64,000 nt of DNA, taken from positions 372,001-436,000 of the forward strand of contig CAVUCL010000005.1 in NCBI GenBank assembly GCA_963740055.1, written 5' to 3'. The notes below the pieces were generated by a model that did no database searches, had not been told where the DNA came from, and worked only from the letters and a program-made list of their open reading frames with translations. This document shows, piece after piece, positions 1 through 13,515 of this stretch (the stretch's first letter is position 1; each line of letters begins with the position of its first letter). The position numbers were made by a program, and so were the translations under genes. The stretch is from WHSW01 sp963740055 (GTDB lineage: Bacteria; Actinomycetota; Thermoleophilia; Solirubrobacterales; 70-9).

Positions 1-1170
1 CCGCCCGCGGCGGCGCGGCGCGGCTCACGGTCACCGGGCTCGCGGTCTTCGCCGGCGCCAGCCTCGCCTGCGGGATCGCGCCGACGATCGAGGTGCTGCT
101 CGCCGCCCGCTGCGCGCAGGCGCTCGGCGGCGCGCTCGCGGTCTGCGCCGCGCTCGAGCTGATGCCGGCGGTCTACGGCTCCGAGCGAGCGGCGGCGCGC
201 TCGTGGGCGGCCGCCGGGGCGGCCGGGGCGGCGCTCGGGCCCGGCCTCGGCGGACTGCTCACCGAGCTGATCTCGTGGCAGTCGATCTTCCTCGTCCAGG
301 TCCCGGTCGCCGCCGGGGCGGCGGTGGCGATCGCGGCCGGGGTCCGCGGGAGCGGCCGCGGCGACGGCGGGCCGGGTCGCAGCCGGGCGCCCGCACCTGG
401 CGGCGAACGCCGCCCTGGCGCTGATCTCGGCGGCGCTCGCCGCGGCGCTCTTCCTCGTCGTCCTGCTGCTGATCGAGGGCTGGCGCCTGAGCCCGATCGG
501 CGCCGCGGCGGCGGTCACCGTGCTGCCGCTGTTCGCGCTCGCGGCGGCGCCGCTGAGCCGCAACGCCGGCTCCACCACGAGCCGGGCCGCGGCGGGGACG
601 ATCCTGATCGCCGGCGGCCTCGCCGGGCTCGCGCTGCTGCCCGCGGCGACGGTGGCGGTGACGATCGCGCCGCAGGCGCTGGTCGGGGTCGGGCTCGCGC
701 TTACGCTCTCGGCGCTGACCGAGGCGGCGCTCGCCGGGCGCTCCCCGCAGGCGATCCACGGCGGCTGGACGATCGCCTCGCGCCACGCCGGCGTCGTCGC
801 CGGGCTGCTGGTGCTGACGCCGGTGTTCACCGCCGACCTCGAGACCGAGCGCGAGCAGGCGCAGCAGGCGGGCACCGCCGCGCTGCTCGACGCCGACCTC
901 TCGCCGGCGACGAAGCTCGACCTCGCCGGGCGGATCGGGGCCCAGGTCGAGGCCGAGGGCGACAAGGTGCCGGTGATCGACCCGGCCTTCGAGCCGCCGC
1001 CCGAGGACGAGGCCGAGCGCGCGGCGACGATCACCCTGCGCGACTCGATCGCCGAGGAGATCGACCGCGCGGCGACGCACGCGTTCAGCGCCTCGTTCTG
1101 GATCGCGGCCGGGTTCGCGCTCGCCGCGCTGCTCCCGATCGCGCTCGCGCGCCGGGGGATCGGCCTGTGA
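1..1170 (+). CDS. MFS drug-type exporter (DHA2/EmrB-like), 3' part, one frameshift
   Basis: C-terminal portion of a multi-spanning exporter whose start lies outside the window. Hydrophobic segments alternate with short polar turns through about residue 270. A roughly 70-residue acidic extracytoplasmic loop (LETEREQAQQAG... near 840-1070) then precedes a last transmembrane helix and a basic tail, as in EmrB/QacA-type 14-helix MFS proteins. The frame changes by one base between about 355 and 390: before it the protein reads through the VQVPVAAGAAVAI helix, after it through LALISAALAAALFLVVLLLIE. Stop TGA overlaps the next start (GTGA), so the two genes are probably co-transcribed. Substrate cannot be told from sequence. 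Confidence 0.75.
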
Positions 1171-1667
1171 GCGGGCGGGCGCTGGTCGGGCTCGCGAGCG
1201 CCGCGGCGGCGCTGCTCGTCGCCGTCTACGCCGCGGCCGGCGGGAGCTCGTATGAGCCCACCCCGGTCGCCGATCCGTGCGCGCCGCGGGAATGGCGCTC
1301 GCCCGAGGGGGCGGAGGAGATCGGCCAGCAGTTCGCGCTATCGGCGCTCGACGGGGCGGCGTGCGAGCTCGGCGTCAGCCGCGAGACGCTCGCGGTCGCG
1401 CTCGCGACCCCCGAGTCGCGCGACGAGTTCGCCGCCGAGCGGGGGATCGCCGAGGCCGAGCTCGAGCGGGCGGTCCGCGCCGGAGTCGTGCGCGCGGTCG
1501 ACGACGCCGAGGACGCGGGCGCGATCGAGCCCGTGATCGCGACCGCGCTGCGGGCGATCGCCACCCGGCTCCCGGTCGAGGAGGCGGTCGACGTGATCGC
1601 GGCCGGCGGCGAGTTCCTCGACCGCGCCGAGGGCGTCCTCGGCGGGCTCGGCGGGCTGTTGCAGTAG
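1167..1667 (+). CDS. Secreted or anchored helical protein of unknown function
   Basis: A 166-residue product starting with a GTG that overlaps the exporter's stop. Residues 5-25 form one hydrophobic segment (LVGLASAAAALLVAVYAAAGG), a signal peptide or single anchor. The remainder is acidic, alanine-rich and predicted helical, with two cysteines about 30 residues apart. No family recognised. The four-base overlap with the exporter suggests translational coupling and perhaps an extracytoplasmic partner role. It ends directly before a convergent gene. Confidence 0.6.
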   Translation: MSGRALVGLASAAAALLVAVYAAAGGSSYEPTPVADPCAPREWRSPEGAEEIGQQFALSALDGAACELGVSRETLAVALATPESRDEFAAERGIAEAELERAVRAGVVRAVDDAEDAGAIEPVIATALRAIATRLPVEEAVDVIAAGGEFLDRAEGVLGGLGGLLQ

Positions 1668-2045
1668 CTAGTCGTCGGCGGTTGCCCGCCACGCCCAGGC
1701 CATGAACAGAGCCTGGACCGGCAGCCGCAGCCAGAGCAGCGCCGCCGGGATTCGGTCGGTGGGGACGCCGCGCTTCGCGACCTCGTCCGGGTGCAGCGCC
1801 ATGTGGACGTTGGCGGGGAAGATCGCGACCAGGAGCGCCAGCAGCCACCAGCGGGCGAGGCGGCGGGTCGGGCGCGGGATCACCGCGAGCCCGCCGGCGA
1901 TCTCAGCCGCACCGCTGACCAGCACCGCCTCGCGGTGGCGCGGGACGTAGGGCGGCATGATCGCCTCGTAGGCGCGCGGGCGGACGAAGTGCATCGTCCC
2001 GGCGAAGGCCCAGAAGGCGGCGAGAGCGCGCTGCGAGCCGGTCAC
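1668..2045 (-). CDS. DoxX-family small membrane protein
   Basis: 125 residues with four hydrophobic segments. The pattern AGTMHFVRPRAYEAIMP near the N terminus followed by AAEIAGGLAVI matches the DoxX/MauE-like family of four-helix proteins, which often accompany redox functions. The GTG start overlaps the stop of the upstream protease gene by four bases (GTGA), so it is probably translated from that transcript. The precise role of this subfamily is unknown. Confidence 0.75.
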   Translation of the reverse strand: MTGSQRALAAFWAFAGTMHFVRPRAYEAIMPPYVPRHREAVLVSGAAEIAGGLAVIPRPTRRLARWWLLALLVAIFPANVHMALHPDEVAKRGVPTDRIPAALLWLRLPVQALFMAWAWRATADD

Positions 2046-3379
2046 CGGGCAATCCTCCCAGGCGCGGGTTCGACCTGCTCCACCGCGACCTCGCGCGCGA
2101 GCCGCGCCGTCGGAGCGAACACCAGCGCCGAGGTCCGAGCGCCGCCGGCGAGCGCGAGCGCGCCGCCGTCGATCGCCCAGACGTTCTCGCTCTCCGCCAC
2201 GCCGCCGAGCCCGTCCTCGGCGTAGGCGCGCATCGCGCGCGCGAACTCGCCCGCGTCGCGGTCGCGGTCCCAGCGCCAGCCGAGCGCGAGGACGAGGTCG
2301 GCGCGACACGGGTGCTCGCAGCCGGCCGCGGCGGTGTCGCGGCGCCAGAGCTCGTAGGTGTCGCCGCCCCAGCCGCGCGCGGCGCGGCTCGCGAGCGCCG
2401 GCGCGGCGCCGACCTCGAGCAGCTGCGCGGTCGCGAACTCGCCCTGGACGCCGCCATGCACGAGGCGCCAGCCGCCCGCCTCTAGCGCCGCGGAACGCAC
2501 GCGCACCACCTGCGGGCGCTCCTCGCGGACGTACTTGCGCGGGTGCATGACCTGCTCGGTGGTCGCCGGCGGGCGCGCCTCGAGCGCGTAGTCGACCAGC
2601 TTCCAGTCGCCGCCGGCGAGCGCCCGCAGCTCGTCGACGAAGCGCTGCCCGCCGAGGTAGGTCCAGAGCAGCTGGTCGAGGGCGAACTGCGGCACCGCGC
2701 CGGTGCCGGCGTCGATCCCGGAGCTCGCCGCGACGAGCTCGGCGTAGGAGAGCTCGGTCGCCGCGTACTCGACCATCACCGCGGTTGCCGAGCCCTCGAC
2801 CAGCGCCGTCTCGGCGAGCGCGGCGTCGTCGCTGGCGCCGTCCTCGGGGAGCCCGAAGCGCTCGTCCTCGAGCGCGTGGCCGAGCTCGTGGGCGAGCACG
2901 AACTCGACCAGCGAGCGGTTCGCGGCGACCGCGTCGGAGACGACGTAGAGGCGGTCGCGCCGGGTGTCGTAGGCGGCCGCCGCGAGGTCGCCGGTGGCCG
3001 TGTAGAGCGCCTCGAGCTGCTCGTCGGAGGCCAGCAGGCCGGCGATCCGCGCCTCCGCCTCGCCGGCGGCGAGCGCCGCCTCCGCGCGGCCGCGCTTCGC
3101 CTCGCGGGCGCCGAGGCGGTTCAGGTAGTCGCTGGTGACGACCTCGGGCTCGGGAACTCGGTCGAACTCGAGCCCGCGGATCCCGGCGACGGCGCGGGCG
3201 ACCGCGGGGGTCGAGCGAACGCTGATCTCGGCGAGCCGCTCGGGGTCGAGGCTCGGCACCGGGCCCTGCTCGGCGCCGTTCTCGGGTGCCCGCCCGCCCG
3301 GCCCGGCGAGCGCCAGCGCGAGCCCGAGCGCCGCGAGCAGCGCCACGGTCGCGCCGCTGCCTTTGCCCCGCTCCGCCAC
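2042..3379 (-). CDS. Secreted zinc metalloprotease-like protein (HExxH)
   Basis: 445 residues from a GTG start. It has an N-terminal signal sequence (hydrophobic residues 9-26) and then a soluble domain. The motif VLAHELGHALED near residue 165 is a gluzincin HExxH zinc site, and a downstream ETALVEGSATAVMVEY segment supplies a plausible third zinc ligand (glutamate). The C-terminal half resembles no catalytic fold I recognise. It lies head-to-head with uvrB and is coupled to the DoxX gene. Secreted by inference; the substrate is unknown. Confidence 0.7.
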   Translation of the reverse strand: MAERGKGSGATVALLAALGLALALAGPGGRAPENGAEQGPVPSLDPERLAEISVRSTPAVARAVAGIRGLEFDRVPEPEVVTSDYLNRLGAREAKRGRAEAALAAGEAEARIAGLLASDEQLEALYTATGDLAAAAYDTRRDRLYVVSDAVAANRSLVEFVLAHELGHALEDERFGLPEDGASDDAALAETALVEGSATAVMVEYAATELSYAELVAASSGIDAGTGAVPQFALDQLLWTYLGGQRFVDELRALAGGDWKLVDYALEARPPATTEQVMHPRKYVREERPQVVRVRSAALEAGGWRLVHGGVQGEFATAQLLEVGAAPALASRAARGWGGDTYELWRRDTAAAGCEHPCRADLVLALGWRWDRDRDAGEFARAMRAYAEDGLGGVAESENVWAIDGGALALAGGARTSALVFAPTARLAREVAVEQVEPAPGRIAR

Positions 3380-3414
3380 CCGGGCATCAAAGCAGGCGCG
3401 CCCGGGAGGTTGAC

Positions 3415-3420
3415 TATCTT
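3415..3420 (+). promoter_or_regulatory. -10 element (TATCTT) of a leaderless uvrB promoter
   Basis: TATCTT fits TANNNT and ends six bases before the GTG of uvrB, a spacing that would place the transcript start on the start codon. No Shine-Dalgarno precedes the GTG. Same arrangement as several other genes here. Inference from position and motif. Confidence 0.5.
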
Positions 3421-3426
3421 CAAAGG

Positions 3427-5429
<2,003 letters not shown>

Positions 5430-5517
5430 GTCGTTCTCGACCGCGCAGGCGCGTCCTGCACTCCGCCAGCGCGCGAGTAGACCCGACGGCTGCGTCCTGA
5501 CGCTCGGTCCCTCGCTG

Positions 5518-5523
5518 TACTCT
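5518..5523 (+). promoter_or_regulatory. -10 element (TACTCT), leaderless
   Basis: TACTCT ends six bases before the ATG at 5530, and no Shine-Dalgarno is present. The 100-base gap after uvrB holds nothing else I can identify. Confidence 0.45.
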
Positions 5524-5529
5524 GAGCGC

Positions 5530-6075
5530 ATGGATTCCGAGCAGATCGTTCACGACGTCGCCGAGCGCGTGCGCGCGATCGTCTCCGAGGCCGAGGAGAG
5601 CGCGGCGCGAATCGTCGGCGAGGCGGAGGCCGAGGCGAAGCGGATTCGCGAGCGCGCCGAGGCGGACGGCAAGCAGCGCCTCGACGAGGTCCGCAAGGCG
5701 CTCGACCAGCTCCAGGGCAAGCTCGGCGGCGGCGCCAACGGCGCCGTGTCCGAGGTCAAGCCGGGCCCGGCCCCGGTCCCCGAGCCCGAGCCGCCGTCGG
5801 TCCCCGAGCCGGCGCCGGAGCCGGTCCCCGAGCCCTACCCGGAGCCGACGCCCGAGCCCGAACCGGCCGAGGTCCCGGAGCCGACCCCGCCGCCCGACGA
5901 GGGCACGCCGCCTGCGGCGGGCGGCGACGACACCGCCGCCGCGCGGCTGGTGGCGATGAACATGGCGCTCGACGGCGCCTCGCGCGACGAGATCGAGGCC
6001 AAGCTCGCGGCCGATTACGACCTCGACGACGCCGGCGCGCTCGCCGACGAGGTCCGCTCGCTCGCCGCCAAGTAG
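5530..6075 (+). CDS. Coiled-coil, Pro-Glu-rich linker protein
   Basis: 181 residues. Residues 1-65 form a charged coiled coil (heptads such as VSEAEESAARIVGEAEAEAK) reminiscent of DivIVA or ATP-synthase b-type stalks. Residues 75-130 are an extended PEP/EPEP-rich linker, and the last 50 residues are a small helical domain (LVAMNMALDGASRDEIEAKL). No transmembrane segment. The architecture suggests a scaffold or cell-envelope adaptor; the function is not known to me. It stands alone behind its own putative leaderless promoter. Confidence 0.65.
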   Translation: MDSEQIVHDVAERVRAIVSEAEESAARIVGEAEAEAKRIRERAEADGKQRLDEVRKALDQLQGKLGGGANGAVSEVKPGPAPVPEPEPPSVPEPAPEPVPEPYPEPTPEPEPAEVPEPTPPPDEGTPPAAGGDDTAAARLVAMNMALDGASRDEIEAKLAADYDLDDAGALADEVRSLAAK

Positions 6076-6089
6076 CGGCGCCCTGCGCT

Positions 6090-6851
6090 CTAGTCGTCGA
6101 CCTCGCCGGCGAAGATCCCGACGGTCGCGCCCTGGGGATCGGTGAGCACGGCGATCCGGCCCGCCGGCATGTCGATGCTGAACACCGACGTCCCGCCGAG
6201 GCCCTGTGCCCGCTCGACCGCGGCGTCGCGGTCCTCGACCGTGAAGTAGGGAAGCCAGTTCGGAGGCTCGCCGGGCTGGGCGTCCATGACCCCGCCGTTG
6301 CGCCGCTCGCCGACCTTGACCATCGTGTAGTCGGGGCCGCCGTCGGTGTCGACGGACTCCGTGTTCCAGCCGAAGAGCCCGGTGTAGAACTCGAGCGCGC
6401 CCGAGTGATCGGGCGTGTGAAGCTCGTTCCAGGTCAGGCAGCCGGGGTCGTTGACCCGCCCGGCGCCGGTCTGATCGCGAGCCTCCCAGACGCAGAGCCC
6501 CGCCCCGGCCGGGTCGCGGAGCACCGCCATCCGGCCCGCCTCCATGACGTCGAACGGCTGCTGGACCACCTCGGCGCCGAGCTCCGCCGCCTTCGTCGCG
6601 GCATCGTCGGCGCTGGCGACGGTGACGTAGTTGTTCCACCCGGGAGGGTGGGCGTCGTTCGAGCCCGGGATCGCGGCGACGTGCTCGCCGCCGACCAGGC
6701 ACATCGTGTAGGTGCCGCCGCCGGGAATCTCGTTGTGCTCGAACTCCCACCCGAACAGACCGCCGTAGAAGGCCTGAGCGCCCTCGGCGTCGGGCGTCGT
6801 CAGATCGACCCAGCTGAACGTCCCCGGTGCGTGCTCGGTGCGCGTTCCCAC
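6090..6851 (-). CDS. Two-domain VOC (glyoxalase/bleomycin-resistance fold) protein
   Basis: 253 residues made of two tandem VOC domains, each opening with a short strand and an FYTGLFGW-like helix (residues 10-35 and 130-155). It resembles the CFP32-like group of mycobacterial and Streptomyces proteins annotated as glyoxalases or hydroxylases. GTG-rich strands and the D-P-x-G motif near the end of each domain are present. A GGAGG-type ribosome site precedes the start. The substrate is unknown. Divergent from uvrA. Confidence 0.8.
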   Translation of the reverse strand: MGTRTEHAPGTFSWVDLTTPDAEGAQAFYGGLFGWEFEHNEIPGGGTYTMCLVGGEHVAAIPGSNDAHPPGWNNYVTVASADDAATKAAELGAEVVQQPFDVMEAGRMAVLRDPAGAGLCVWEARDQTGAGRVNDPGCLTWNELHTPDHSGALEFYTGLFGWNTESVDTDGGPDYTMVKVGERRNGGVMDAQPGEPPNWLPYFTVEDRDAAVERAQGLGGTSVFSIDMPAGRIAVLTDPQGATVGIFAGEVDD

Positions 6852-6923
6852 CGTTCCTCCTTCGTCGTTCGAGGCCGACTCTAGTCAGCCGGCTAAGCGC
6901 GCACGTTTGCGGGGTCGAGACGG

Positions 6924-6935
6924 GAACATCCGTTC
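6924..6935 (+). promoter_or_regulatory. LexA (SOS) box of uvrA
   Basis: GAAC-ATCC-GTTC is a perfect match to the Gram-positive/actinobacterial LexA half-sites GAAC-N4-GTTC. It lies eight bases upstream of the uvrA -10, between the expected -35 and -10, so LexA binding would block polymerase. The motif is seen directly; regulation is inferred. Confidence 0.75.
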
Positions 6936-6942
6936 GCCTCCG

Positions 6943-6948
6943 TAGAAT
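6943..6948 (+). promoter_or_regulatory. -10 element (TAGAAT) of uvrA, leaderless
   Basis: TAGAAT ends seven bases before the uvrA ATG. With normal promoter spacing the transcript would begin at or next to the AUG. There is no Shine-Dalgarno, which supports the ATG at 6956 over in-frame upstream starts. Confidence 0.6.
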
Positions 6949-6955
6949 CTCGACG

Positions 6956-9905
<2,950 letters not shown>

Positions 9906-9909
9906 GGTC

Positions 9910-10683
9910 GTGACCGACGGCATCGCCGAAGAGCAGCTCGACCCGTGGCGGCGGAGCTGGCTCGAGCTGCTCGCCGACCTCTTCGATCCGGAGACCGTCG
10001 AACGCCTCGAGCGCATCGGCGTTCCCGAGGGCGGGCGCGTGCTCGAGGTTGGAGCCGCGACCGGCACGATCGCCGCGTGGCTCGCTGAGCGGGTCGGCTC
10101 GTCCGGTCAGGTGATCGCGACCGACATCGACACGCGGGCGCTCGAGGAGGGGGACGAGCCGCAGTTCGAGGTCCTGCGCCACGACGTTCTCAGCGACGAC
10201 TTCGAGCCGGGCTCGTTCGACCTCGTGCACTGCCGCGCGGTGCTCCTGCTGCTCAGCCCCGACCAGCAGCTAGCCGTCGAGCGGATGGCGAGCTGGCTGC
10301 GACCGGGTGGAGTCCTGCTCTGCGAGGAGCCCTGGATCGACGTGGCGAGGCTCTCGCCGGATCCGGTGACCGCCCGAGCCGTCGCCGGCCTCGAGACCGC
10401 CGCGCCGCATGTCGACGGTGCGTTCGCGCGCCGGCTCCCGGCGGCGCTCGCGGCTGCCGGTCTCGAGGAGGTCACGGCGGAGGGCTCGCTGCGGTTCTTC
10501 CGTGGCGGAAGCGATCGCGCGGCCTTTCACCTTCGGGCCCTGATCGGGTACGCCGACGCGCTGATCGAGGCGGGCGTCCTCGAGCCCGGCGACCGCGGCC
10601 GGCTCGAGGCGACCTACGCCGACCCGGCGACGGTCGAGTGCGGGTGGCCGCGCATCGCCGCCTGGGGTCGGCGCCCGGGCTGA
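9910..10683 (+). CDS. SAM-dependent class I methyltransferase
   Basis: 257 residues from GTG, four bases after uvrA. Rossmann-type motif I VLEVGAATGTIAAWLAERVG at about residues 40-60, acidic motif II ATDIDTRALE, then FDLVHCRAVLLLL and LRPGGVLLCEEP, all typical of class I methyltransferases. The tight spacing to uvrA could mean read-through, but the neighbourhood downstream (PP-loop, nicotianamine-synthase-like) could equally make it part of a small-molecule cluster. Substrate unknown. Confidence 0.82.
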   Translation: MTDGIAEEQLDPWRRSWLELLADLFDPETVERLERIGVPEGGRVLEVGAATGTIAAWLAERVGSSGQVIATDIDTRALEEGDEPQFEVLRHDVLSDDFEPGSFDLVHCRAVLLLLSPDQQLAVERMASWLRPGGVLLCEEPWIDVARLSPDPVTARAVAGLETAAPHVDGAFARRLPAALAAAGLEEVTAEGSLRFFRGGSDRAAFHLRALIGYADALIEAGVLEPGDRGRLEATYADPATVECGWPRIAAWGRRPG

Positions 10684-10710
10684 CCCGAAGGACCTGCCGG
10701 TCCGGCGGTC

Positions 10711-11784
10711 TCAGGCCGGCGGTTGCGAGCGGTCGACCAGCCGGCCGACGGCGCGCCGCAGCCGCCATCCGCGCAGCGACCGCATCGTCGTCTCGTAGAC
10801 GGGGATCGAGTCGGGCTCGATCCGCTCAACCCCGTCGACCACCTCGCGCAGCGACCCCGAGGTCGGAAAGACCGAGAACTCGCCGAGCCGCCCGATCGAG
10901 GCGAGGATCAGCATCGTCCTGACGCACTTCTCGCACCGCCCGCAGTTGCCGCTCGGCGCCCGGTTCTCCCAGCACACGCGCAGGTGCTCCTGGACGAGCG
11001 GCTCGCCGGCGATCGCGGCGAGCTTCGCGTTGCGGCGCAAATCCGCGCCGACGTGCTCGATCCGGATCCGGCCCGAGGACCACCCGGGGTCGGTGTCCCA
11101 ATGCGATCCCCACGGCCGGTCGGCGAAGTAGGGCTTCGTCGACGAGATCACCAGCGTTCCGATGCCGCCGTCCTGGAGGTGCCCGAGTGCCGCCAGGGCG
11201 CCGCCGTGCGAGCGGCCCCAGTCGCGGTCGACCGAGAGCCGGTGATCGCGCAGGTTCGAGCGCACGACCACCGACGGTGTGCCGGTCACCTGCTCGACGA
11301 CGGCGAGCGACTCGCGGATTGCCGTAAGCCGCCGGGAGTCGCTCGCCGGAAAGTCGTATCCCGCGGCGGTGACCAGGCGGTCGATCGTTCGTCCTGAGCG
11401 CAGCAGGGTGTGAAACGAGTCGACCCCGAGGGTGAAGCAGAGCGCGGTGCCGGGGGTCGGGCCGGCGTTGGCCCGCGAGCCGGCCTGGGCGGAGAGGACC
11501 GCGTCCAGGTCGGCCGGCGTGCCCCACCACCGATTCCAGGTCCGCAGGACACCGGCGACGTTCTCGAGCCAGGAGGGGTCGAGGGGATCGGCGAACTCCA
11601 ACCGGCGCTCGCGCAGGATCGCGATCGGTAAGAGCGCGCTGGCGATCGCCTCCGGTGCCGCGCCGAGCGACGCGTCCGCGCTCTCGAACCACAGATCCTC
11701 CGCGTCGACCCGAGCCGCGATCCGCGTCACGCCGTGCGCCGATAGCTTCCGTACCGCCTCGACCCGGATGTCACCCACGCCCAC
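10711..11784 (-). CDS. PP-loop-type adenine nucleotide alpha hydrolase-like protein
   Basis: About 357 residues. The segment ALCFTLGVDSFHTLL (about residue 110) is a PP-loop (SGGxDS-like) that binds ATP in adenylating enzymes. Near the C terminus CWEN...NCGRCEKCVRTM places four cysteines as in the zinc site of QueC-like enzymes. The combination suggests ATP-dependent activation of a carboxylate or amide. The start is uncertain: GTG at 11784 or 11778 overlaps the divergent neighbour's start, while GTG at 11730 would remove the overlap but cut the first 18 residues. Specific reaction unknown. Confidence 0.7.
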   Translation of the reverse strand: MGVGDIRVEAVRKLSAHGVTRIAARVDAEDLWFESADASLGAAPEAIASALLPIAILRERRLEFADPLDPSWLENVAGVLRTWNRWWGTPADLDAVLSAQAGSRANAGPTPGTALCFTLGVDSFHTLLRSGRTIDRLVTAAGYDFPASDSRRLTAIRESLAVVEQVTGTPSVVVRSNLRDHRLSVDRDWGRSHGGALAALGHLQDGGIGTLVISSTKPYFADRPWGSHWDTDPGWSSGRIRIEHVGADLRRNAKLAAIAGEPLVQEHLRVCWENRAPSGNCGRCEKCVRTMLILASIGRLGEFSVFPTSGSLREVVDGVERIEPDSIPVYETTMRSLRGWRLRRAVGRLVDRSQPPA

Positions 11785-12583
11785 CGAAGACCTACCCGTC
11801 CGGGTCGCGGAGCTGCGCGAGCAGCTCGAGCGATGCGCCGGCACGCTGACCGGGACCGACCCGGTCCGGGTCGAGACCGCGGTACCGGAGCTGTTCGGGT
11901 TTCTGGCGCGCTGCGATGACGACGAGGCGTTCGAGGCGCTCGACCGGGCCGGGGAGGTGGCCGCCCTGCGCCGCGTGTTCGCGCCCGCGGTCCTCGGCTT
12001 CATCGCGGCGGCGGAGCTCGCCTCGCACGAGCGGCTCGCCGACGCCGCGGACCGCGGCGAGCTTGAGCGCGAGCTGCGCGCGAACCCCTGGGGCGCCTAT
12101 GCGCCGCTCGCCGACCTGCTCGGCGAGCTCGAGGACGAGCTCCGGACCGTCGAACGGGCGGCGGTGATCGGTGCGGGGCCGCTGCCCGACAGCCTGCTCT
12201 GTCTTCGCGATGCATACCCCGGCGCCCGCCTCACGGGCTTCGACTCCGACCCGGATGCGATCGCTCACGGGTGCCGGTTGCTCGAACGGCTTGGCATCGA
12301 CGGGATCGAGCTCCGCCACGCGCAGGGAGCGGAGATCGACTGCGCCGGCTTCGACCTGCTCTGCCTCTCGGTCTTCGCCACCCCGCGCGCGGCGATCCTT
12401 GAGCGGATCGCGGCAACCGCCGACCCGGGTGCCCGGCTGATCCTGCGCGAGCCGCGCGGGACGGCGACGCTGGTCTTCGAACCGGGACCGGCGCGACTCC
12501 CGAGCCGCCTGAGCGTGCTCGCCGAACCCGGTCAGTCCGCAGGCCGCCTGATGCTGCGCCGCCGGCTGCTCGCGGTCATCTAG
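11768..12583 (+). CDS. Nicotianamine synthase-like protein
   Basis: 271 residues. An N-terminal helical domain (1-125) precedes a Rossmann domain with AAVIGAGPLPDSLL, ARLTGFDSDPDAIAHG and a CLSVFATPRAAIL strand-helix. This follows the nicotianamine synthase fold (VGSGPLPLT... GxDxDPxA), which condenses aminobutyrate units from SAM; bacterial relatives (CntL) build metallophores. No opine dehydrogenase or histidine racemase gene lies nearby, so the product may differ. Its stop is interleaved with the stop of the convergent neighbour (CTAG). The start ATG overlaps the divergent PP-loop gene. Confidence 0.72.
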   Translation: MSPTPTEDLPVRVAELREQLERCAGTLTGTDPVRVETAVPELFGFLARCDDDEAFEALDRAGEVAALRRVFAPAVLGFIAAAELASHERLADAADRGELERELRANPWGAYAPLADLLGELEDELRTVERAAVIGAGPLPDSLLCLRDAYPGARLTGFDSDPDAIAHGCRLLERLGIDGIELRHAQGAEIDCAGFDLLCLSVFATPRAAILERIAATADPGARLILREPRGTATLVFEPGPARLPSRLSVLAEPGQSAGRLMLRRRLLAVI

Positions 12584-13431
12584 GCCTCGACGCCCACCGC
12601 GGCGTCGAGGAAGGTGAGGTCGATGAATCCGCTCGGACGCTCATCGACGTAGCCGAGCTCGACCATGAGCTCGAGGATTCCGTCGATCGCCGCCTGGTTG
12701 CGAAGTGCGTCGACGTCCGGCGCATCCCGGCGCAGAGCGCTCTCGATGAAGCGGGGCGCGACGCCGATGTAGGGCGAGGCGAGCTCGGCGGTCGCCTCCG
12801 GCTCCGCGCGGACGAACTCGACCCCGCGCGCGAAGGCACGCACCACCGCCGCGAGCAGGCCGGGATCGGCGTCGCGCAGCGCGGCCGAGGTCGTCAGCGA
12901 GCAGCCCGGGGCTCCGGCCCACAGATCCCCCGTGCGACGCGCGACTCGGCCGACGCCGAGCTGCTCCATCATCGTCGCGTAGGGCTCCACCATCGAGGCC
13001 GCGTCGGCACCCTCGCCGAAAAACGAGATGATCGCCCCGTCGCCCGAGGGCTGGCGCCACACCTCGACGTCGTCCCAGCCCAGGGAGCGGATCAGGCCCA
13101 TCGCGGTCAGGTCCTTGATCCCGCCCCGCAGCGGGACCACGACGCGGCGAACGTCGGACTCCTCGAGCCCGGCGCGGACCACGATTGCGGCCTCCTCGTG
13201 TCCCGATCCGGCGAGCAGGACGAGCGAGCCCCCGGCGGCAGCCACCCGAGTCCATGGCATCACGGCGAACTGTGCGTCGCCGGCCTCGAGCCGCTGCGGC
13301 ACCAACCAGGCGGTGGCCGCGATCTCGATCTCGGCGTCGACTCCCTCGTCGGCGAAGAAGCCGCGCTCGTGGGCCACATAGGCCGGCGTCTGGCATACGC
13401 CGCGCAGCAAGGCCAGCCGCATCGTGCTCAT
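12580..13431 (-). CDS. SsuA/THI5-like substrate-binding protein without signal peptide
   Basis: 283 residues. The opening LALLRGVCQTPAYVAHERGFFADEG and later AGDAQFAVMPWTRVA match NMT1/SsuA-type periplasmic binding proteins of nitrate/sulfonate/pyrimidine ABC systems. No signal sequence or lipobox is present and no ABC permease or ATPase gene is adjacent, so it may act in the cytoplasm, as THI5-related enzymes do, or use another start. It sits tail-to-tail with the nicotianamine-synthase-like gene. Ligand unknown. Confidence 0.75.
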   Translation of the reverse strand: MSTMRLALLRGVCQTPAYVAHERGFFADEGVDAEIEIAATAWLVPQRLEAGDAQFAVMPWTRVAAAGGSLVLLAGSGHEEAAIVVRAGLEESDVRRVVVPLRGGIKDLTAMGLIRSLGWDDVEVWRQPSGDGAIISFFGEGADAASMVEPYATMMEQLGVGRVARRTGDLWAGAPGCSLTTSAALRDADPGLLAAVVRAFARGVEFVRAEPEATAELASPYIGVAPRFIESALRRDAPDVDALRNQAAIDGILELMVELGYVDERPSGFIDLTFLDAAVGVEA

Positions 13432-13515
13432 CGCTCCCCGTTCTTCGCGACCACGGTCACGGCGCGAGTCTAGATGCTCACGCGCGACCGATCAGGGTCT
13501 GAGAAGGTGAGGAAC

